A DNA stretch of 64,000 bases. Source: Sediminitomix flava (GTDB taxonomy: Bacteria; Bacteroidota; Bacteroidia; Cytophagales; Flammeovirgaceae). Position 1 is the first letter of the stretch. The number at the start of each line of letters is the position of its first letter. The notes under the pieces are model-generated. The model saw only the letters and a program-made list of their open reading frames with translations, was not told where the DNA came from and did no database searches. Where the stretch lies: contig NZ_QGDO01000002.1 of assembly GCF_003149185.1 (NCBI RefSeq), positions 930,001-994,000 on the forward strand, in the 5' to 3' direction. The position numbers and the translations under genes are program-made. Of this stretch, positions 14,899-23,735 are shown one piece after another.

Positions 14899-15927
14899 AT
14901 GAAAAACCCAATACTATTATTCTTCTTTAGTTTTGTAGTTCTTACATCTTGTCAAAGTACCAATCAAGATAGTAGCTCAAATGAAGAATCTAATTCTTCA
15001 GAAACTGAAGCAATTATTGTTACCCAAGAGAATTTCCCACAAGCTTACACCAATATGCGATTAGCTGCTGTGATCAAAAAAGCTGGAGATATCAATACGT
15101 TTTTTGAAATGCCTGTACCTAGCAGCATTCCAGAAGAACAGTTTGTAGTTCGGATGAACAGAGATACCTTTTATTCTGTATCTGTCATTGATATGTCTAG
15201 CGATAGTGTTTTTGTCACAATTCCCCCAACTGATAAGTATGTTTCGTTACAAATTGTGGATGAAAACCATGAAACACAACCTATGATTTATGGTTCTGGA
15301 AGACATAAAATCAGTGCGAAAACGGATCATGCATTTGTCATTGTTCGTGCGCTAGACGACAATGCCATAAGAAACTTGATCATTGAGGCTAGCAGTGCAA
15401 AACCTTTCAAAGTCAAGCCTTGGGATATGAAGACATTTAAAGAAGTCGATAAAGCTGGAAATTTAGATTTCAGTGATGGCTATGACCAATCTAAAGCATT
15501 TGGTAATGCTGAAAGCGGTCAAACTGCATATATGAATTATGTTGGCGCTGCTGGTGGTTGGGGTGGAGCTATGGTTGAAGATAACATCTATCAGACAAGT
15601 CCATACTTCAGCTCAGAAGGTTGTTATGAAATGACTTTTGTTGACCCTAAAGATAAAGCCTTCTGGTCTGCTACTGTCTATAATGGTGATGGACGAATGT
15701 TTAATGATATTGCCAATATTTCAAGTGAAATGAAGCCTGAAAAAAATGCAGATGGTACTTACACCCTACGTTTTGGATGTGATGGAATGCCAAACAACAT
15801 TCCCATCCGAGAAGGAAATACCACTGGTAAATTCAATGTACTGATGAGGCATTACAACCCCAGTGAAGAAGTCAGTAATAAAGAAGACGGTTACGATGCA
15901 ACTAAAAATATTAAGAAAGTAAAATAA
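14899..15927 (+). CDS. DUF1254/DUF1214-like lipoprotein
   Basis: This is a 342-residue lipoprotein using ATG at 14899 (MKNPILLFFFSFVVLTSC, lipobox Cys); an ATG 7 codons earlier would spoil the signal. After a Ser/Glu-rich linker, the body fits the DUF1254-DUF1214 pair: FPQAYTNMRLAAVIKKAG, RMNRDTFYSVSVIDMS (the family's N-R-D-T-x-Y region), and C-terminal FWSATVYNGDGRMF with ADGTYTLRFGC. These proteins are widespread; some are reported near toxin- or pollutant-degradation genes, but their biochemical role is unclear. Hairpins and a terminator follow within 270 bases. Confidence 0.82.
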   Translation: MKNPILLFFFSFVVLTSCQSTNQDSSSNEESNSSETEAIIVTQENFPQAYTNMRLAAVIKKAGDINTFFEMPVPSSIPEEQFVVRMNRDTFYSVSVIDMSSDSVFVTIPPTDKYVSLQIVDENHETQPMIYGSGRHKISAKTDHAFVIVRALDDNAIRNLIIEASSAKPFKVKPWDMKTFKEVDKAGNLDFSDGYDQSKAFGNAESGQTAYMNYVGAAGGWGGAMVEDNIYQTSPYFSSEGCYEMTFVDPKDKAFWSATVYNGDGRMFNDIANISSEMKPEKNADGTYTLRFGCDGMPNNIPIREGNTTGKFNVLMRHYNPSEEVSNKEDGYDATKNIKKVK

Positions 15928-15963
15928 GTAGTTGGACATATATTTTAGTGATAAAACTTTACT

Positions 15964-16106
15964 GTTCTTAGAGTTACTCTAAGAACTCACAAATGGATAC
16001 AGAGGCGGACGCAGTTCTTCAGACTCGACATTTTAGAAGATTTTGGAGTCTAAAGACTCTTGCTTTCATCGAGAAATCCTTAGATCACTTCGTTAACTCT
16101 AAGGAT
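15964..16106 (+). repeat. cluster of three near-perfect hairpins
   Basis: GTTCTTAGAG-TTA-CTCTAAGAAC (15964-15986) is a 10-bp perfect hairpin. GAGTC-TAAA-GACTC (16046-16059) is nested inside a CTCGA/TCGAG pair (16024-16073). ATCCTTAGA pairs with TCTAAGGAT (16076-16084 with 16098-16106). None has a T run. Together with the terminator at 16158 they would fold the 3' part of the upstream transcript, or form an independent structured RNA. A 61-codon frame across this region is not convincing as a protein. Confidence 0.45.
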
Positions 16107-16157
16107 AGCCTTACTACCTATTTTCTTATGTCTAGTATTAAGTTATACCCAAAAATC

Positions 16158-16195
16158 AATAGTCTCTGTTATTTCTGACAGAGACTATTTTTCTC
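16158..16195 (+). terminator. Rho-independent terminator
   Basis: A 12-bp perfect stem AATAGTCTCTGT (16158-16169) with 16178-16189 is followed by TTTCTC. It ends the transcript of the DUF1254-like gene and hairpin cluster. Confidence 0.85.
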
Positions 16196-16799
16196 TTCAG
16201 AAAGAAAGTGTGTCATAAAACACTCACTACTTCATTACTAGATTCTGTATAAATCTGACTCCTAGCATGCTGTATTTTGTCTCACTGTGTAATTTGAGAC
16301 ACCTAAACTTATTATTTTTACACTTTTTAACATTTAGATTCGTAAAATTGAAAATCGATTCGCAATAATTGCAAGCGAAAACCAAAAGGAAATTAATCAG
16401 TAAGTCAAATACGAATCATTAAATCTCACATTCAATAAATATCAATTCGTTTAGTCGAAAGTAAATAATTTATTCAGTGTATAACTCTCCATTTTTAGAA
16501 AATGGTATTACTAACTATTGTCATAATTTTTAGTAGGCTTTTAAGAAAATCTAATTTAGGTAAATGGAATAAACTACAAAATAAACGAGGTAAACAAAAC
16601 TCGCATCTAGAATAAAAAGTGGTGCTTGTATAGTATAAGACTATGTCAACCTGAAAACAGTGATTATTTCCGTTAGCTATTAATTAGTAAATCATTTTAT
16701 TTCTTAGAGTACCAAAGTTTCTATTACCTAAAAATAGAGACATAGGTACATACACACTAAACGTAAGGACACTCGAAGAATCTTTAAAAGATAGAAATC
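16196..16799. other. 604-base non-coding stretch before the PAS/SpoIIE gene
   Basis: I see no convincing gene here. The DNA is AT-rich with many short A and T runs. The phrase TTCTTAGAGT, seen in the first hairpin at 15965, recurs at about 16704. No TAnnTTTG box was found close to the start at 16800, although a promoter for the sensor gene must lie in this stretch. Confidence 0.3.
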
Positions 16800-19700
16800 A
16801 TGATTAAGGGCATCATCAACTTTATAGATCGAGTTCAAAGCTCAAGCGTTTTGAATAATATTCCAAAAGAACTCAAACTCTCAATGAACATTGCGAGTAC
16901 ATTAAATATCGTATTGCTTTGCTTTTCTTTTTACCTATTCGGTCTTTTCCTATTTCATGGAAATATGAATAAGGTATTTTTAGTAGCTGTAATGATCTTC
17001 ATTTTTTCAGTAATAAATTATCTGCCGAAAAAAGGAAAATATACGCTCTATAAATTTCTAGTAGTCAATACCGTTTCTATTGTATTAGTAGCGCAAAGAG
17101 TCTTAAGTTTAACGCAAGCTAAAAGTCTTGGAACATCCGTTGATATCCTTTCTTTTAGCTATCCAAAATTCATATTTTTAGGACTGATCACAGTTAGTAT
17201 GATGCTCTTTTCTAATACTAAAGAAAAGAAGCTTTTTTACACATCATTAGGCATTCAAATCAGTGGAGTATTATTCCTTGATACTTTCTTAAATATTATC
17301 GGGATAGGTATTCAACATCAAAATTTAAGTACTGAGATTAGCTATCTATTTTCAGTCAATCCCTTCAATGCTATATTTTTAGTGGTTGTAACTCTTCTTA
17401 TTTCTAAAAATCATATTGAAAAAGTTCATCTTAGCTTACAAAGAACCAATGAACTTATGATGACTACTGAAGAAGAGCTTCGTCAGAATATTGAAGAAAT
17501 CAGTGCTACTCAAGAACGTTTAGCAAGTCAAGAGCGTGACCTACAAGAAATATTTGATGCTATACCTATTGCGCTAGTCATTTCTGATCAAACAAGTGGA
17601 CAAATCATTAAAACGAATAAGATTGCCACTGAAATCTATGGAACAATGATCAATCAAAATGTGATCGACTTCTATAGCAATCCGAAAGATTTAGAGAGAG
17701 TAGGTGAAATTGTAGCTGAAAAAGGAGAAGTCAATGATTTCGAATTTCAAACCAAAGGAAAGGAAGGTCAAACCTTAACCTCATTGGGGTACATGAGAGG
17801 TATTCGATTCAATGACGAGACAAGGTTTTTAGGTTGTGTAGTCGACATCACTCAGATCAAAGAAATGCAGGCAGATATCAGTATTAAAAATCGTCTGCTA
17901 CAAGAACAAAATGATGAAATGCTGACTGTCCAAGAAGAATTACGCCAAAATATAGAGGAAATCAGTACGACTCAAGAACGTATAACAGAACAGGAACGTG
18001 ATTTACAGGAAATATTTGATGCTATACCTATTGCGTTAGTCATTTCCGATCCATCGAGTGGACAGATTATCAAGACTAATAAAGTAGCCATTGAAACATA
18101 TGGAAATATGACGAATCAAAACGTTATTGATTTCTATAAAAATACAGAAGATCTAGAAAAGGTAGAGGAAATTATAACCCAAAGAGGTGAAGTCAATGAT
18201 TTTGAATTTGAGACTTCAACCAAAGACGGACTTACACTTACTTCATTAGGGTATTTACGAAAAATCCGATTTAATGGCTCAACAAATTCATTAGCCTGTG
18301 TTGTCGATATTTCAAAGCTTAAAGAAATGCAAGCTGAAGTTGAAGAGACCAACAAACGTCTACAAGAGAAAAATGATGAAATGCTCACAATTGAAGAAGA
18401 GCTGAGACAAAACTTAGAGGAAATCAGTACGACACAGGAAAGACTAGCTGAACAAGAACGTGACCTACAAGGAATCTTTGATGCAATCCCAATACCATTA
18501 GTCATATCGGATCCTAGATCGGGGAAAATTTTAAAAACCAATTCAATTGCCAATCAGACGTTTGCGACAACTGACACCATGCTTGGACAGCCTGTTGCAG
18601 ACTTTTATGGAGAGATTAAAGACCATCAGAAAGTTGCCGAAATATTCGCACAAGACGGGGAGGTAAGTGATTTTGAATTCAAGGCAGTACACAACGATGG
18701 TTCTTTGCTCTCCTCACTTGGCTATATGCGTAACATTCGTTTCAATGGAGAAGAAAATCATTTAGGAATAGTTGTGGATATCTCGAATATAAAAGAGATG
18801 CAGAAAACTATGGAAGTCAAAAATAAAGAACTTCAAGCCACAAATGATCAAATGTTAACCATACAAGAGGAACTGCGTCAGAATATGGAAGAGACCAATA
18901 CACAAAGGGACTTTATAGAAAAGACGCAAAAGCTGACGGAGAAACGAAACCAGAAAATTTCGAGATTCACACAAATTCTGATGAGCCTGTCAAAAAATAA
19001 ACATGTGTTGGCAGGAGACTATACCCGATCGGTTGAAGTAATCGTGACCACCATTGCAAAAACCGTAGATATGAACTCTGTTTCTGCATGGTCGCTGAAA
19101 CATACCGATGAGACAGACAACAATATTATTCTAGAAAACACACTTAGCTTCAAGTCATACGATTTCAGCCTATCGGATGGAGAACTTATCGAAATTCCTA
19201 AAGGCTCTGATTTCATGAAATTAATTCTTCGTGAGTCAATGGTCTTGTTCAAAGATTCAGACGAAAGAAATGAGCTTCAAGAAATTATTTTGAAACGACT
19301 AATTCCAAATGAAATCCATGACTGTGTGGCTCTCATGACCTATGACGGAAAAGAAGTTGATGGTATTTTATTGCTTGAAAGAAATAAAGACCAAGGAGCT
19401 TGGGCAGAAGAAGATCTTTCCTTTATGAAATCTGCTGTAGATGTTCTCTCACTTGCTAAAAACCGAGAAAAAGAAGTACATCGAAAAGTAGTCATGGAAG
19501 AAAATAACCAATGGCTCATGCGTTTGAATAAAAGTCGATTTATAAAGGCTGGAAAATGGGAACAGTTTTTAGAAGAACTCACTCGAGCTTGTGCAAAGCG
19601 TCTGAAATTACATGAAATTGGAATTTGGAAATACCAACAAATTGATGGTGAAGAATTACTCGTAAATGCCAAATATTATGACCGAGAGCATAATCAATTT

Positions 19701-20906
19701 TTGAAAGTAAAAGACCTAAGTTCATCAGAGTATCCCGATTATTTTCAAGCTATTTCGGAAGAATCGATCATTGAAGTGGAAAATGTTTTTGAAGATGACC
19801 GATTATCTGAAATGATGGATAAGCTCAAAGAACATCAAATTCAATCGATCATTGATATTCCTTATTTGCTAGATGGACAAGTAGCTGGTCTGATTGGTGT
19901 TTCTCAAAAATATGAATTCCGAAAATGGAGTGAAGAAGAAGTAAACCTCCTTAAAGGACTTGCTTCACTAATTACGGTTGCTTACCAAACAACACATCAA
20001 GCAATAAACCATCAACAGCTCCAAACACAAAATCAAGCTTTGGAGGATATGCAACATCAGCTCAAACTAAATTATAATGAGCTGGAAAAAGCAAAACAAA
20101 CGCTAGAAGAAAAAGCGAGCGAACTAGACAGGCAATATGCTCAAACGATGAAAAGTATCACCTATGCTGAAACTATCCATCGTTCAATACTGCCTTCATT
20201 GAAAAACCGTAAGGCGGTATTTGATCACCATTTTGTGCTCTTTAAAGCCAAAGACATTGTCTCTGGAGATTTCTATTGGATGTCAAAGCATGAAGATGGA
20301 AAGAAAATCGTAGCTGTAGTAGATTGTACAGGACATGGAGTTCCCGGAGCTTTTGTTTCTATGGTCGGACATCAAATACTATCGGAGCTTATCTATCAGC
20401 GAAAAATAGTAGACCCTGCCATCATTTTGGATGAGTTGGATAAAAAACTAATAACAGCACTCAAGCAAGAAGATGGGAGTAACGATGACGGTATGGATGT
20501 AAATCTTTGTCTGTTCGAGCCACTTGATTCACACAATTATCAGATCACTTATTCAGGTTCTAAGAGTACGATTTTCTATGTAAAAGATGATCAATTCTTC
20601 GAACTAAAAGGTGATCGAAGAGCTATTGGTGGTCGAAAACGAAAAAATAAAGAGATCAGACCATTCACAAATCATCAAATTCAATTACAGACAGATGATA
20701 TGTTATACCTAGGAACAGATGGTTATCAAGATCAGAATAATAGCCACAGAGAAAAATTCGGTTCATCAAGACTTAAACAACTCATTCAAAGAGTTTACAA
20801 AAAAGATGAAGAGTTTCAACGTGAATATTTCATTCAAGAGTTGGATAAACACAGAGGTAACCAACCGCAAAGAGATGACATTACCATGATTGGTATCAGA
20901 ATATAA
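16800..20906 (+). CDS. membrane PAS(x3)-GAF(x2)-SpoIIE sensor phosphatase
   Basis: This is a 1368-residue signalling protein. About six TM segments (~30-205) are followed by three tandem units of coiled coil plus PAS domain (starting EELRQNIEEIS at ~225, ~379 and ~533; period 154 residues) and a fourth partial coil at ~690. Two GAF-like regions follow (~720-890, ~895-1060), then a coiled coil (~1065-1130) and a C-terminal SpoIIE/PP2C phosphatase (~1135-1368). Its metal-binding motifs SGDFYW, VDCTGHGVPGA, GTDGYQD and QRDDIT are intact. It should dephosphorylate a Ser/Thr-phosphorylated partner, probably a STAS protein. There is no kinase or receiver domain. Confidence 0.92.
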   Translation: MIKGIINFIDRVQSSSVLNNIPKELKLSMNIASTLNIVLLCFSFYLFGLFLFHGNMNKVFLVAVMIFIFSVINYLPKKGKYTLYKFLVVNTVSIVLVAQRVLSLTQAKSLGTSVDILSFSYPKFIFLGLITVSMMLFSNTKEKKLFYTSLGIQISGVLFLDTFLNIIGIGIQHQNLSTEISYLFSVNPFNAIFLVVVTLLISKNHIEKVHLSLQRTNELMMTTEEELRQNIEEISATQERLASQERDLQEIFDAIPIALVISDQTSGQIIKTNKIATEIYGTMINQNVIDFYSNPKDLERVGEIVAEKGEVNDFEFQTKGKEGQTLTSLGYMRGIRFNDETRFLGCVVDITQIKEMQADISIKNRLLQEQNDEMLTVQEELRQNIEEISTTQERITEQERDLQEIFDAIPIALVISDPSSGQIIKTNKVAIETYGNMTNQNVIDFYKNTEDLEKVEEIITQRGEVNDFEFETSTKDGLTLTSLGYLRKIRFNGSTNSLACVVDISKLKEMQAEVEETNKRLQEKNDEMLTIEEELRQNLEEISTTQERLAEQERDLQGIFDAIPIPLVISDPRSGKILKTNSIANQTFATTDTMLGQPVADFYGEIKDHQKVAEIFAQDGEVSDFEFKAVHNDGSLLSSLGYMRNIRFNGEENHLGIVVDISNIKEMQKTMEVKNKELQATNDQMLTIQEELRQNMEETNTQRDFIEKTQKLTEKRNQKISRFTQILMSLSKNKHVLAGDYTRSVEVIVTTIAKTVDMNSVSAWSLKHTDETDNNIILENTLSFKSYDFSLSDGELIEIPKGSDFMKLILRESMVLFKDSDERNELQEIILKRLIPNEIHDCVALMTYDGKEVDGILLLERNKDQGAWAEEDLSFMKSAVDVLSLAKNREKEVHRKVVMEENNQWLMRLNKSRFIKAGKWEQFLEELTRACAKRLKLHEIGIWKYQQIDGEELLVNAKYYDREHNQFLKVKDLSSSEYPDYFQAISEESIIEVENVFEDDRLSEMMDKLKEHQIQSIIDIPYLLDGQVAGLIGVSQKYEFRKWSEEEVNLLKGLASLITVAYQTTHQAINHQQLQTQNQALEDMQHQLKLNYNELEKAKQTLEEKASELDRQYAQTMKSITYAETIHRSILPSLKNRKAVFDHHFVLFKAKDIVSGDFYWMSKHEDGKKIVAVVDCTGHGVPGAFVSMVGHQILSELIYQRKIVDPAIILDELDKKLITALKQEDGSNDDGMDVNLCLFEPLDSHNYQITYSGSKSTIFYVKDDQFFELKGDRRAIGGRKRKNKEIRPFTNHQIQLQTDDMLYLGTDGYQDQNNSHREKFGSSRLKQLIQRVYKKDEEFQREYFIQELDKHRGNQPQRDDITMIGIRI
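17469..18890 (+). repeat. three tandem ~462-base repeats encoding coil+PAS units
   Basis: Within the sensor gene, units beginning near 17472, 17934 and 18396 encode almost the same text (EELRQNIEEIS..TQER, then DLQEIFDAIPIALVISD). The 154-residue spacing between units 1-2 and 2-3 is exact. The fourth coil copy begins near 18867. Confidence 0.85.
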
Positions 20907-20967
20907 CTAGCAAACAATAAGAGGTAATATACACTACATAAACATTGATAAACGTAGAGAAACCACC

Positions 20968-21017
20968 TTCAATAGTAGGGCTTTCCTCTGCATATTTGAG
21001 GAGAGTCTTCTATTGAA
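20968..21017 (+). repeat. long imperfect hairpin
   Basis: TTCAATAG (20968-20975) pairs with CTATTGAA (21010-21017), and TCCTC (20984-20988) with GAGGA (20998-21002) inside. There is no T run. It may mark the end of the sensor transcript or belong to the leader of the next gene. Confidence 0.4.
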
Positions 21018-21058
21018 TTAGGGTGACTTATCAACATCTTAATGTCAAATTAAAAATC

Positions 21059-21571
21059 ATGAAAAGGGGATTAATTTTACTTCATCTGATCTTACTTCCT
21101 ATTTCAGTATTAGGACAAAATAAATGGAGCGTTTGGACAACGAAAAATGATGACTCCGATAAAAGTTATAAATCAGCAGTTTATATAGGCGAGTTAAAAA
21201 GTAAATACCATTCACATGAACAACAGCTTCTAATTGGTTTATTTCTTGACCAATCTGGTGAAATTTACTTGATGTATTGGGATCAAAAATCCAATATTCC
21301 ACTAGACTTTGAAGGCTCTGTCTATAATTACAAACTAAGGTTTCGATCTGTAAATGGAAAAAATATAAACCTCTATGCAAGCCGTATTGATGAAAGTAAA
21401 AAAAGGCTATATCTGAATAAGTTACTTCTGAGTATGGATCGATTTTTAACTTCTATCCGCACAATGCCTGAAGTAAAAATGACTTTTACCTTTCATAATA
21501 TCGACTTTTTCGTGCCGCTAAACTGCAAAGGAAGTATGGCTGCATTACACGAAGCTTACAATATTCTGTAA
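21059..21571 (+). CDS. exported protein, unknown
   Basis: This encodes 170 residues from ATG at 21059, which gives a clean signal peptide (MKRGLILLHLILLPISVLGQ); the GTG frame extension from 21023 adds non-signal residues and is rejected. The mature part starts NKWSVWTTKNDDSDKSYKSAVYIGE and is rich in aromatic and basic residues with beta-like alternation (IGLFLDQSGEIYLMYWDQKS). No family is recognised. It follows the PAS/SpoIIE gene by about 150 bases on the same strand, with an imperfect hairpin between them, so it may or may not be co-transcribed. Confidence 0.65.
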   Translation: MKRGLILLHLILLPISVLGQNKWSVWTTKNDDSDKSYKSAVYIGELKSKYHSHEQQLLIGLFLDQSGEIYLMYWDQKSNIPLDFEGSVYNYKLRFRSVNGKNINLYASRIDESKKRLYLNKLLLSMDRFLTSIRTMPEVKMTFTFHNIDFFVPLNCKGSMAALHEAYNIL

Positions 21572-21866
21572 ACCATATTTTGTCTCTATTCATTTTTAAA
21601 ATGTCTGAGGTAGGCATTAACAAAAAAGTCTAATAAAAATACAATTTCACCTAAACATAGCTAAAGAATTCAGAGTTAAGCATTTGTACAAAAATAAAAT
21701 TATAAAACATTGAATTTCAAAACATTAAAACACCACCTATTTAAGTTTAGAAATTAGAATAGGAACGGAAGTTCAAGTTTTTGGTATAAATAAGGATCGA
21801 TTTTCTTTTACTCTTTTTTATCACAACACCACAAATTACTCAATCAGCACACAGAATAATCTAACA

Positions 21867-23090
21867 ATGACTCTTTACCAGTTATTACTTTTAGTGGGTG
21901 CATTCCAAGCCCTCATCATGACTTTTTTCTTATTCGTTAGTAAAAAGAACAAGACACCTAACAGAATTCTGTCTATCATGACTTTTTCTTGGTCTATCTG
22001 TTGTCTTACTTTCTCACTCCAATCTGATGAATTTTGGTACTCCTATCCACATCTTTTCAAGATAGGATCAATCTTTATTCCTGCCTTTTTCCCACCCTTA
22101 TACTTATATATCAAACATATTACGAATAATGAAAAAGGGTTTAAGAAAAGTGACTTACTACACTTCTTACCTAGCCTTGTTTACATTCTTGCAAGTATTC
22201 CATTTTATATCCAAACCGCCGAAATAAAACGTTTGGTCATTTTAGAAAATCAACCCGAATTTCTAGCTACATATAATGACTCCATTGATATCATTTACAA
22301 CATCTCGGCAGTACTTCAATGTATTATTTACTCATTTGCGAGCCTTCGTTTACTTAAACAATTCAATCGGAGCATAAAAAGCCTAGTCTCAGATGTTGAA
22401 CTTATTACATTCAAATGGTTAAAAATCTTGATTTGGGTAAACATCATAATATGGCTATTTGGTAGTACTGGTGTAATTTTCCTGCTCTTTGACAGTCAAG
22501 AACAAGCCAGTCTAATTTATCATTTGGTGTATCTATCAATTGTGGTCGTTATTTATTTTATGAGTTACTATGCCCTAAAACAACCCGAAGTGTTTAGGTC
22601 ATTACACCACCTAGAAAAACCTATTGCAGAAGAAATTCAAGCCATAGAAGAACATATTGAAATGAGCTTAGGAGAGGTGAATGAAGACCTTAAAGACAGT
22701 TCCAAACCAATTGTAGATGAAAAACTCCAAAAAGAAATAGAGGATGTCAAAACATATCTGGAAAAGGAAAAGCCTTATTTAAACGTACAACTAACTTTGC
22801 CCGAACTTGCCAATGAGGTTGGCTTCCATAGAAATCATATGTCTTTTGTACTCAACTATTCGTTTGGTAAAAAATTCTATGATGTCATTAATGATTACAG
22901 GATTGAAGAGGCAAAACATCTATTGCTCGATGAGTCCTACCAAGACTACAAAATAGGGTATATCGCAGAAAAATCTGGTTTCAAATCTAAGGCAACATTC
23001 TACAGAATTTTTAAACAAAAAACGGGTATTACACCCTCAGAGTTTAAAGAAATTTGTAAAGAAGAACAGTGCTCAAATTCCAAAAAATAG
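21867..23090 (+). CDS. membrane-bound AraC-family transcriptional regulator
   Basis: This is a 407-residue protein with seven hydrophobic segments in the first ~235 residues (for example YQLLLLVGAFQALIMTFFLF and LVYLSIVVVIYFMSYYAL). An acidic coiled linker (~245-300) precedes a C-terminal AraC HTH pair (LTLPELANEVGFHRNHMSFVLNYSFGKKFYDVINDYRIEEAKHLL, then YIAEKSGFKSKATFYRIFKQKTGITPSEF). This 7TM-AraC layout is common in Bacteroidota and suggests regulation by a membrane or extracellular cue. It is 39 bases upstream of the STAS-like gene and about 650 bases upstream of a TonB receptor, both possible targets. Confidence 0.9.
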   Translation: MTLYQLLLLVGAFQALIMTFFLFVSKKNKTPNRILSIMTFSWSICCLTFSLQSDEFWYSYPHLFKIGSIFIPAFFPPLYLYIKHITNNEKGFKKSDLLHFLPSLVYILASIPFYIQTAEIKRLVILENQPEFLATYNDSIDIIYNISAVLQCIIYSFASLRLLKQFNRSIKSLVSDVELITFKWLKILIWVNIIIWLFGSTGVIFLLFDSQEQASLIYHLVYLSIVVVIYFMSYYALKQPEVFRSLHHLEKPIAEEIQAIEEHIEMSLGEVNEDLKDSSKPIVDEKLQKEIEDVKTYLEKEKPYLNVQLTLPELANEVGFHRNHMSFVLNYSFGKKFYDVINDYRIEEAKHLLLDESYQDYKIGYIAEKSGFKSKATFYRIFKQKTGITPSEFKEICKEEQCSNSKK

Positions 23091-23129
23091 AAAGAATACC
23101 GAATACTCTCTCACTCAAAAACTACTAAA

Positions 23130-23567
23130 ATGTATAAAAATCTATCTCATCATTTAGGTGATAAAAAATGCTTTTCTCTTCATCATGAAATGCAGCAAGA
23201 GTATCACTTTCAACACGAATACCTTATCGTAAATGTAAAAGGGAAATATGCATTCGAGAAGGCGCAAAGTTTATTTAAAGAAGCCATCCAGAAATTAAAA
23301 GAAAAACAGACCACAAAAGTACTATTTGATTGTCGAGAGATTCAAGATTTGCACAATTCTCCTATGATCTCGTACTCTTATGGAGACTACATTGCTAAAG
23401 AAATTCTACAGCTAAATCAGTACCTCAAACTTGCCTACCTATTACATGATAAGAATATAGAACTTAGAAAATTTGGGAAAACAGTAGCCTCCAATCGAGG
23501 TATAGATGTAAAAGTATTTACAGAAGAAGCCGATGCAATTCTTTGGCTCCAAAATGATGATGCTTAA
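23130..23567 (+). CDS. STAS/SpoIIAA-like small protein
   Basis: This is a 145-residue soluble protein. The pattern EYLIVNVKGKYAFEKAQSLFKEAIQKLKEKQTTKVLFDCREIQDL, followed by helices and NIELRKFGKTVASNRGIDVKVFTEEADAILWL, fits the STAS/SpoIIAA-like fold (strand, helix, strand with an aspartate, helix). The usual anti-anti-sigma D-S-S-G phosphorylation motif is not obvious; HNSPMISYSYG occupies that place and has several Ser residues. It is probably co-transcribed with the upstream AraC regulator (39-base gap). Given the nearby SpoIIE phosphatase, a partner-switching role is possible but unproven. Confidence 0.65.
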   Translation: MYKNLSHHLGDKKCFSLHHEMQQEYHFQHEYLIVNVKGKYAFEKAQSLFKEAIQKLKEKQTTKVLFDCREIQDLHNSPMISYSYGDYIAKEILQLNQYLKLAYLLHDKNIELRKFGKTVASNRGIDVKVFTEEADAILWLQNDDA

Positions 23568-23694
23568 AAAACTACACCTAGACCTTCACTAAAAATAAAA
23601 TAGTACCACTAAAACAAATAGACGACATTATAAATATGACCTAAGTCACTTTTCAACTAATGCATTGATCAATATTTATTATTTAGATAGATTC

Positions 23695-23702
23695 TAAGTT
23701 TG
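23695..23702 (+). promoter_or_regulatory. -7 promoter box TAAGTTTG
   Basis: This matches TAnnTTTG and is followed by C (TTTGC). It predicts transcription starting near 23709, 27 bases before the TonB receptor ATG. Confidence 0.5.
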
Positions 23703-23735
23703 CGCTATCAAGAATTAATCTAAATCAAATTAAAG

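Noticed and set aside
15993-16178. 61-codon frame across the hairpin cluster
   Set aside because: It runs through three hairpins into the terminator stem and shows no protein-like pattern.
18134-19672. Several minus-strand frames inside the PAS/SpoIIE gene
   Set aside because: They are shadows of the coding strand; they are Ser-rich and lack any start or spacing of real genes.
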